This document shows, piece after piece, positions 57,300-64,000 of a stretch of DNA of 64,000 bases. A program made the translations under genes and the position numbers. How positions within the stretch are numbered: position 1 is the first letter of the stretch; the number at the start of each line of letters is the position of its first letter. Under the pieces are notes generated by a model. That model did no database searches. It saw nothing but the letters and a program-made list of their open reading frames with translations, and was not told the origin of the DNA. Source of the DNA: Gentiana macrophylla (taxonomy: Eukaryota; Streptophyta; Magnoliopsida; Gentianales; Gentianaceae); assembly GCA_026214975.1 (NCBI GenBank), contig CM047809.1, forward strand, positions 128,513,470 through 128,577,469, given 5' to 3'.

Positions 57300-59468
57300 A
57301 TGTCTAGTAGCGATAGTGATTCCCAAAACAGAGAAGAAATTGTTGTAGAAGAAGAATCTTCTGAGGAAACGGTTTCTGAACATCCAACCGTCTCCGGCGA
57401 GAGAGCTACCGGAGAAGAAGAAGAGGGAGGAGAAGAAGAATCGTCTCCTCGACCCGCTACCAAACGTCAAACGAGGATGAGAGGCCAAGGGCCGTACGGG
57501 TGCATCTCCAATCTGACCCCGGAGAAATCCAAAAACATCTGCATACGATACGGCAAACCCTATTCTTCTTCAAACATCAAGGTGTCGCATGGTCAATTCC
57601 AGTTTGCTTGTGACCCTCCTCCCGGATTCTGCGCCATATATGAGGCACAATTGAAGGAGGGGTTGAGATTTCCCTTTGACCCGTGTCTCATAGAGGTTCT
57701 TCGACACTACAAAATCAGCGTCCCACAACTTGCTCCAAATGGAGTAAGAAGCGTCATGGGATTCGTGCTGGCGTGTCGAATCGCCAAGGTCGAGTTCTCA
57801 GTTCGATTATTCCGCCAATACTATGCCATTCAAAGCCTGCAGGATGTAGGATGGTATACTTTTCAGAAGCGTCCTCTGACGTCGGAGTTCATGAGGAGGG
57901 TGACTTCATCTCAGGGGGAGTGGAAGCCTCAGTTTTTCTTTATCCGACACGGGTTGGTGGACATCGATGTCTGTACTTGGTATAACAGGCCCCAAAAATG
58001 GCATGACAGGCTCGGCCCTGATACCCCTGATGGATGTGGGGCTATAGAGATCGCTCACCCCGACATCGCCACTCGAAACCTACACTCCTTATATCCCTTT
58101 GCCGATGTCGAGACGGCTGGCCCGGGTGCTTATCTGGAGCTCGATGAAGATGTTCGAGTGTTGTGTAGGATACTTATTAACTCTGTCGAGCTGCTACACT
58201 TATGTACTTTGCATTTTTTCTTTTCTTCATCTATTTCTTTTAAACTGTATTCTGATGTTGAACTTTCTCTGTACATAGTGGAATATTTCTCAAAAATGGA
58301 CGCTCTGGGCAAAATGCCCGACCCCAAGACGACAGACCCGAAGAGAATCCAGGAACTGGCCGGTATCAAATCGAAGGCTCCGGCTCAAGCTTCAGTATCT
58401 GGCAATGTGGTTTCTGGAGGTCAGGGAACTCCAGCTCGAGCTCCCACTCCTACATCGACGTCGGATATTCTGAGTGAGGGGTCAACCCGACGATGCCCAG
58501 GTGATGGAGCAGACTGATGCGGACCTCGTCCCGAGGAAACGTCAAAAAACGACTGATGTAAGGCATGGGGTCGGAAAGGAGGCTCGCAATCTTCCTCCTC
58601 AGACTTCAGGTGGGGTCGAGGCTCTCCCTGCCATGAGCCTCGCCGAGATGGAGGCCATGACCCCTGAGGAGCTAAGTGAGTATCACTTGAAAATCATTCG
58701 AGCGGTAAGTCTTTACTTTTCTTAGCAATTTTTTAAACTTTTTTGTTGAATTTGAATCTCGAATTAACCTTACTGTCTTTGTAGGCTCGGTTGACGACCA
58801 AGGTGGCTATAAGTAAGATTGAGTCTCCATCTGCCGCTATGGAGGAGCAGAAAGAGACTATAGCCAAGCTGACATCCGACATCGAGAAGCAGAAGGCTAA
58901 AATCAACAAGCTGGATGAGCGGCGTGCCAAGCTTGAATCTGATTTGGCTGCCTCCCGAGATGAATTGTCGAAAGCCCGCAAAGATGTATCAGTTAGAGAT
59001 GCTGAGTTGGCAAAGGTGAAGTCGGAGCTGGCACAGGTGAAGTCGGAGCTCGAGGGGACAAAAGCCGAACTGGCAGAGGCAATCAAAGCTCGTACCAACG
59101 TCCACTCCCTCCTCGAAGATTTGACGACTCGAATGGAAACCGCCAAGCGGGACTTCTTGGCCTCAAAGGAGCTTGAAGATGACCTGACATTGCTGATGAC
59201 CCAGGGCATGAAGGGGGGATTTACCATGGCTCTTGATCAAGTCAAAGAAGTCGATCCAAACTTTGATGTGTCCGCCATTGCAAAGCCCTACCTATATGAT
59301 CCAGAGGCTGTTCCTCGTTACGGGCGATACTTCAATGAGTTCAAAGCCGGCGTCTCCCTGTATGAGAAGTACGTGACCCCTGCCCTGGTAGGTGATGGAG
59401 CGGAGAAAGTCGAGTCGGAGGAGCAGGTCGACCCCAACGCTTCCACCTCAAATCAGCCAGCTACTTGA
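57300..59468 (+). CDS. Antisense spliced ORF of Tat element 2
   Basis: ATG at 57300 (MSSSDSDSQNREEIVVEEES) is chosen over an upstream non-ATG extension. An acidic N-terminus is followed by the domain PPGFCAIYEAQLKEGLRFPF, LRHYKISVPQLAPNGVRSVM, GFVLACRIAKVEFSVRLFRQ, which resembles the Pfam family named putative gypsy-type transposon. A probable in-frame intron lies at 58204-58278 (75 bp, GT-AG). One apparent frameshift occurs near 58470-58490. A second intron, 58705-58784, has GTAAGT and TTTGTAG borders. The last exon codes a long coiled coil (KLTSDIEKQKAKINKLDERR onward) and ends NASTSNQPAT. It is homologous to the antisense ORF of Tat element 1. Function unknown. Confidence 0.75.
58204..58278 (+). 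other. Probable in-frame intron of the antisense ORF
   Basis: GTACTTTGC at the 5' end, pyrimidine-rich middle, GTACATAG at the 3' end. It is 75 bp, a multiple of three with no stop, so it is invisible as a frame break. Its translation would be an atypical Phe/Ser-rich patch. Confidence 0.55.
58705..58784 (+). other. Intron of the antisense ORF
   Basis: GTAAGTCTTTAC donor, CTGTCTTTGTAG acceptor, 80 bp. The reading frame changes across it and stays open on both sides. Confidence 0.75.
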
Positions 59469-59654
59469 CGATCGCTCTTTGCTACCATAATTTTCATTGA
59501 TTTTTATTGGACTCATTTATTCGATTTGGTTGTATGACTTTTAATATTTTTATGTCTTAGACGTGCATTTCTCCGATCTGACATCATAGACTTTGTAATT
59601 TTCAATCTGCATTTCACTTTTTCAATTGAACGTCTTTGTCTTTTATTAAAATAT

Positions 59655-59744
59655 AAGGCTCGGCCATTTCGAGCCGAGCCGAGCCTAAGGTTCGAACACA
59701 CCGAGCCGAGCCGAACCCTACCAGGGTTCGGCTCGTTTACAGGC
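59655..59744. repeat. CGAGCC-rich block at the deletion junction
   Basis: Six or more copies of GAGCCGAGCC-type units in both orientations form an imperfect inverted repeat. On the minus strand it begins TAGGCCTGTAAACGAGCCGA right after the reverse transcriptase fragment. It resembles the subterminal repeats of hAT-type non-autonomous elements, but no target duplication was found. Confidence 0.4.
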
Positions 59745-61499
59745 CTACTTATTGAGATCTGGCTTTTTAACTAACACAGGGTTGGCTAACCAATCTGGGT
59801 AGAACACTTCTTTGACAATCCCAGCTATCAACAACTTGTCAACTTCTTTCCTTACTGCCTCCTTCCTCTCAGGAGCAAGGTTCCTCTTCTTTTGCCGTAT
59901 TGGCTTCTTTTTTGGATCGACATTAAGCTTATGCATCGCAATGTCGGCCGACAGGCCTGGCATGTCGTCTGCTTTCCATGCAAAGACATCTCGATACTCT
60001 ACCAGGAGGTCGACCAAGGCTTTCATGTCGGGGCGTGACAACCACTTCCCGATCTGGATTCCTTGGCCTTCCTCTTCCTTCCAGACACAAGCCTCTTCTG
60101 TCGGGTCGACAGAGACCCAACTTCGATCCTTCTCTTCTTCCGGAATTAATTCTTCAACCAACACCTGTCCAACTCCCTTCCCTTTGCTCGTGACCAAGCT
60201 ACAACTTCTGGCCACTTCGATATCTCTTTTTACTTCATGGGTTCCATACCAGGTGGGGAACTTCATGTTGTTGTGGAATGTCGAGATGATAGCTCTGAGA
60301 TCGTATAAAGCTGGTCGACCTAATATCGCGTTGTATCCCGATGGGGCCTTAACTACGACATAGGTCATCTCCATGGTCCGGCCTTTTTCTCCGTCTCCGA
60401 CGGTTGTCAATAAACTGATCGACCCTACAGGGTGAATAGCTTGTCCTGTGAATCCAAATAGAGGTGTGGATAATGGCACAATATCTTCATCTTTCAATCT
60501 CATGGCTTTGAAGGCCGAGTAATAAAGGATGTTAACGGCGCTCAATCGTCGTATGAGACTCTTCACCCGACCTCGACTTATTACCGCTTCTATGACCAAA
60601 CCTTCGCTATGGCTGTGCGAACTTGGGATATCATCCTTGGGTCCATAACCCACTTCTGTTGTGAACCTTAATTTCTTTGATTCTCTCGATCGGTCCGAAG
60701 TATGTCTGCTCGATCTAGATCGATCAGACCCATGCTCTGCCACGATGGTATTGACGTCATACCCGATGCGGTTATCTCCGTGAGGGTCTTGATTCAAATC
60801 TTCCCGACGATCACCTCGTCGATTATCTCTGTAGGTCGGCTCAGTCGATCTATCCCGCCGCCTCTGATTGTCTCGACGTGGCGACCGATCCTTCTTCCCA
60901 TTATAACTCTTTCTTTTATACTCTCGACGACCCTTGGGCTCGTCCTTTTCCGATCTGTCGACCACTTCATCCAAACGACCCTCTTGGATACAGGCATCGA
61001 TATCTCTTTTCAAATCAAAACATTCCTCTGTGTTGTGCCCCACATCCCTGTGATAGTCACAATACTTATGGGTATTCTTCCTCTTCTCAGGGTCCTTGGA
61101 CATTGGCTTGGGTGTTCGAGCGATATTCTTCTTAATCATAATAGCCAGCACCTCTCCCCGTGATCGGTTCAGAGGGATAAAATCACGCTCTTTCAGATTC
61201 CCTTTCTTACCGAGACGATCTGTGATTGGAGCGGTTAATCGATCAAACACGTTAGATTTCCCATCATCATTTCGACCCTTTGGCTGTCCCTTGGACTGAC
61301 CTCGGGTGTCATTCCTTGAATTAAGGCCAAGTGAAATGGTGTGCAGACGCACTGCCTCTTCACCTTGGCAGAACTTATGAACTATGTTTACACATTCGTC
61401 CATATCGTTTGGCATCTTCTTGGAGAGCTTGTCGTACAGTTTCATATTACGCAGACCTCCAACAAAGGCATTAACCTGCAGCGCATCGCTGGCGTTATG
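59745..61499 (-). pseudogene. Tat gag, protease and start of reverse transcriptase
   Basis: The minus-strand frame is open for at least 566 codons (from 61445) and extends to the insertion edge (ALQVNAFVGGL). Gag C-terminus; a nucleocapsid CX2HX4HX4C motif YCDYHRDVGHNTEEC at residues 128-142; Arg/Asp-rich stretch; protease-like region with SAVNILYYSAFKAM (about 302-315) and YNAILGRPALYDLRA (371-385); pre-RT VFAWKADDMPGLSADI, AGIVKEVFYPDWLANPVLVKK. The catalytic Asp-Thr/Ser-Gly expected before SAVNIL is replaced by LIRRL. After PVLVKK a small deletion leads to DLNK and a stop, where the polymerase is lost. Confidence 0.83.
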
Positions 61500-63660
61500 T
61501 GATGACGGAAAAATTCACTGTTATTTTGATAACAATTTACCCCGTTTCTAATATCATTTTTAGCATTTTTATATCAATTTAAGTCATTAATTCTTAGATT
61601 TCATAAAAATATATAAGTCGTGACTATTTTATAAAATATCGTGTTTTTATGTCTTTTTATTAGTTTTTGTACCGGTTTAGTGACCGGAGTGTCGTGTCGG
61701 ATTTACGTTTGGTATTTTGGTGGTTTATTGCAGAATTATAGGTTGACCAAAATCCCGAGTAATGACACGTTTTGAGGCCTAAAGAAGGTATTTTTAGGGA
61801 TATAAGAGTGTGCCACTAACTTAAGTGGTCAAGTGGCTCAGTGGTTAGTGGTACCACTAACGATTTATATCTTCGACGAACAAATGGCCCTTCAAAACGG
61901 CATTTTCTGAAGAAGTGGCCTTAATGAAAGTTGTAGATCTTCAAATAATATTTCCAACGCATTTTGAATCAAGTCAATCGGACTTGTACAACTCAAATGA
62001 TGGTCAAGTGGCTAATCAATTCGTATCAATGAAAATCCCGAAAACGACACGTAATGGGAATGGCCCATCAAAAAGGCGTTTTCTGAAGAAGTGTCCTTCA
62101 TGAAAGTTGTAGAGTTTTCCAAGAGCTTTCTAATGACGTTTAAATCATGATTTTTGGAGGCCTACAACTCGAGATATGAATTTTAGAAGTTTTATTCCAA
62201 AATATATATTTATATCCGAAAATCAAAAATTAGGGGGGATGAATGTCATCATTACGACCGGCCTAGACCGGCCCCTACCCGGTCTAGACCGGCCCCTGGA
62301 ACTTTGCCTATATAAGGAAGCATTCGGAGAGCAACAGGGTGTACCATTTATATATATATACACCATATATATATATATATCTATCTTTCTTATTTTCTTT
62401 AGTTTTTTTTAGGTTGTAAATAAGGCTTTATGCCGAAATAAATTTAGTAATATTAGTATCGTTATAATGCTCGGGAATTATCGAAGTTTCGGTGTTCTTT
62501 GAAATAGTTGTAATATCGCTTTTGATATCGCCGTTATAATAGTAAGCTTGTTTTTCGCTTTTTTTCATTGTTGTTTTCTTTCATTTTTGTTTCTTTTATT
62601 CTCGTTATATATATATATATGTATCTGTAGTAGTATCCGTATAAAGGAGAATCTGACAAATGATTGGATTTCGGTTTTAATTTGGTTTTAATAGAATTCT
62701 GCCATAATTGACAGAAGGCTATTATGTAAAATTTCCGCCATTTTAATCCATGACATGTTGTGAGAATCCGTTTATATGGGTAGCTAAATATATACATAGC
62801 CGAATTATGTGAAAACGGGTAAAATTGACCCTCGGGAGGCGAGATGGGAGTTGTGTGCGCGTAATTAAGCGTCAGTATGATAAACTCATGTTTTAAAACC
62901 CGTTTTGATCATTTTCCCAACTTTGAATAAAATTGACAAATTTGTTCACGGTTACATCGAGCTTATAAATGTATTTTGCGGTGAGATGTGAGATATGGAT
63001 ATCACTAATCATAGTCCCGATTGTTAGATTGACAATCTAAGTGATGATCTGGACTATGCCTAAGTGAAATTCTTATTTTTACGAGATGTGCGAAACATGT
63101 TTTAAAATCACTAAACCATAGTCTTAATCGTTAGATTGGCAACCTAAGTGATACGTTAAAATTATGTTTTTGTGAGGTTTTTCAACGGCTTTTTATTCCG
63201 GTCAACCATGTTAGGCGAGTTAGCTCTCTAAAGGGAGGGTTAATAAACCTAGTGTGGGGGTTAAGTGAGAGCTGTTCAGATTTTAACGCAAGAATAAAAA
63301 GTTGACACCCGTGAATGTCATATGAACTGAATCAGATAAAACACACTCCTTATCAAGTTTTTCATGTGGGGAGATAACCTGTTGGATCATGGCTCGGCTA
63401 TGCTTTTTAATCACCTAGTTAATCTCGTTAGTTAAAATTTATTTTTCGCATTAGTATAAACACTCCACCTAAAACTTTGATCGCCTAGACTAAGAACCAC
63501 GTTCGCTTTGGTACTCACAACCACATTTCTCTTGGGACGACCTCGTACTCCTGTAGCTATCCTAGCAATCGACACAGTACTCATCGGTTAGAGAGTTAGT
63601 TTACCCTGATTCATGAGTCTTTATAAATGTATTTTTAGTGGGTGAATTTTTCGCTCATCA
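61500..63660 (+). repeat. LTR F (2,161 bp)
   Basis: Related to LTRs B/C in U3 (GTGTCGTGTCGGATTTACGT) and to LTRs D/E at both ends (TTTTTAGCAT near the start, GCTCATCA at the end). The conserved AAAGTTGTAGA module occurs twice (about 61908-61995 and 62080-62190). Open frames inside it (61915-62797) are not genes. Confidence 0.83.
62256..62317 (+). promoter_or_regulatory. GGTCTAGACC-type palindromes and TATA box in LTR F
   Basis: GACCGGCCTAGACCGGCC then CCGGTCTAGACCGG (62279-62292, perfect palindrome), and CTATATAAGG at 62308-62317. Position and spacing equal those in LTRs A-C, with a different palindrome core. Confidence 0.62.
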
Positions 63661-63666
63661 AAAAAT

Positions 63667-63684
63667 TGGCGCCGTTGCCGGGGA
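63667..63684 (+). other. Primer binding site, tRNA-Asp (first copy)
   Basis: TGGCGCCGTTGCCGGGGA, an exact match to the complement of the tRNA-Asp 3' end. Confidence 0.85.
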
Positions 63685-63721
63685 CCAATATTTTAGTGGG
63701 TGTATTTTCTCTCATCAAAAT

Positions 63722-63739
63722 TGGCGCCGTTGCCGGGAA
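63722..63739 (+). other. Primer binding site, tRNA-Asp (duplicated copy)
   Basis: TGGCGCCGTTGCCGGGAA, 55 bp after the first, within a tandem duplication that also copies the LTR end (CTCATCA). Confidence 0.8.
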
Positions 63740-64000
63740 ATGTGTAATATTGTTGTGATATCTTGTAAGTGAACCGAAGGCTTGGGCCTAGGTTTTTATT
63801 TTCTTGTTTTATTTAGATGTCGACAAAGAGCTATGGATCTTTGAAGTGATATTGTCTGAACTCGGTTTGAATACGACTTTGGTACTTAGCCTCTTCGGAG
63901 GGTGATATCTTGTAAGTCCTGGCTAAAGCTGGGATTAGGGCCTTCGGCAACCATAACTTTTGAGGGTCTAAATATCGTGTGTTTACAAAAAAAAAAAAAA
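63740..64000 (+). other. Leader of the Athila-like element
   Basis: Contains GTGAACCGAAGGCTTGGGCC, shared with the non-autonomous element, two copies of GATATCTTGTAAGT (63768 and 63906 onward) with splice-donor-like GTAAGT, a 10-codon open frame from ATG 63817, and an adenine run at the window end. Confidence 0.5.

Larger units (their letters stand above)
56337..61499 (-). mobile_element. Tat-lineage Ty3/gypsy element 2, internally deleted
   Basis: On the minus strand the order is truncated gag, damaged protease, start of reverse transcriptase, [deletion], antisense ORF, polypurine tract, 3' LTR. Reverse transcriptase, RNase H and integrase are missing. Gag is cut at 61499 by the insertion of an Athila-like element, so the 5' LTR lies beyond the window, if present. 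Confidence 0.85.
61500..64000 (+). mobile_element. Athila-like element, 5' LTR and leader
   Basis: Inserted in gag of Tat element 2. The left flank TTATG (61495-61499) should recur at the right end outside the window. Start TGATGACGG, LTR end CTCATCA, then a tRNA-Asp primer site (twice) and a leader resembling that of the non-autonomous element at 40261-40297. No coding region is reached. Confidence 0.82.

Noticed and set aside
59812..60363. 183-codon plus-strand open frame
   Set aside because: It is the antisense shadow of the Tat protease/RT frame on the minus strand and has no family features.
60702..61299. Plus-strand open frames over the Tat gag
   Set aside because: Opposite-strand shadows of an Arg/Asp-rich gag region; low-complexity composition explains the lack of stops.
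63987..64000. Adenine run at the window end as a poly-A site
   Set aside because: It is in the leader just after a 5' LTR, where polyadenylation is not expected, and it is cut by the window edge.

Overview
The window is plant nuclear DNA, AT-rich and built almost entirely of nested LTR retrotransposons and small DNA transposons. Lineages (Ty3/gypsy Athila and Tat, Ty1/copia), tRNA-Asp and initiator tRNA-Met primer sites, and Mutator-type MITEs all point to a flowering plant, probably a eudicot; the species cannot be named. I find no host gene, rRNA or tRNA gene. The setting looks like gene-poor heterochromatin.

Layout. 1-4412: 3' part of an Athila element (copy 1) with its LTR and a MITE inside. 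4441-9487: Tat element 1, 5' truncated, with integrase, 3' tandem repeats, an antisense spliced ORF and the 3' LTR. 9583-11598: two MITEs, the second split by a solo LTR. 12187-33588: a Ty1/copia element (copia 1, TSD GATCT) whose 5' LTR was split by a complete 16.3-kb Athila element (copy 2, 12218-28553, TSD CATGT). 34130-54513: a second copia element (copia 2), shredded by a minus-strand non-autonomous Athila-like element (34451-42422, TSD GTCTT), by a 1.8-kb solo LTR (46274-48074), and by a MITE in its 3' LTR that itself carries a third copia element (copia 3, Tork/Tnt1-like, 49090-54350, TSD TGTAC). 54514-56336: no gene seen. 56337-61499: minus-strand Tat element 2, gag cut by a plus-strand Athila-like element whose 5' LTR and leader (61500-64000) run off the window.

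How the parts work together. Each family keeps the replication signals of its class (TSDs, TG-ended LTRs, primer site, polypurine tract), but nearly all gag-pol frames are broken. The exception is ORFb of Athila copy 2 (23803-24633), which is intact, has a paralogue (ORFa) upstream in the same element, and differs from copy 1 mostly at synonymous sites. Palindromic motifs sit just upstream of the TATA box in Athila-type LTRs, and one of them (GGCCGGACCGGTCCGGCC type) recurs upstream of both ORFa and ORFb. Both Tat elements carry a spliced antisense ORF of the same family.

Caution. Where two copies of the same LTR can be compared, differences cluster at CTG/CAG sites that become CG-containing strings. 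This looks like a systematic consensus error at methylated CHG sites, so some frameshifts described here may be artefacts. All alignments were done by eye; lineage names rest on motif recognition, not on a search.
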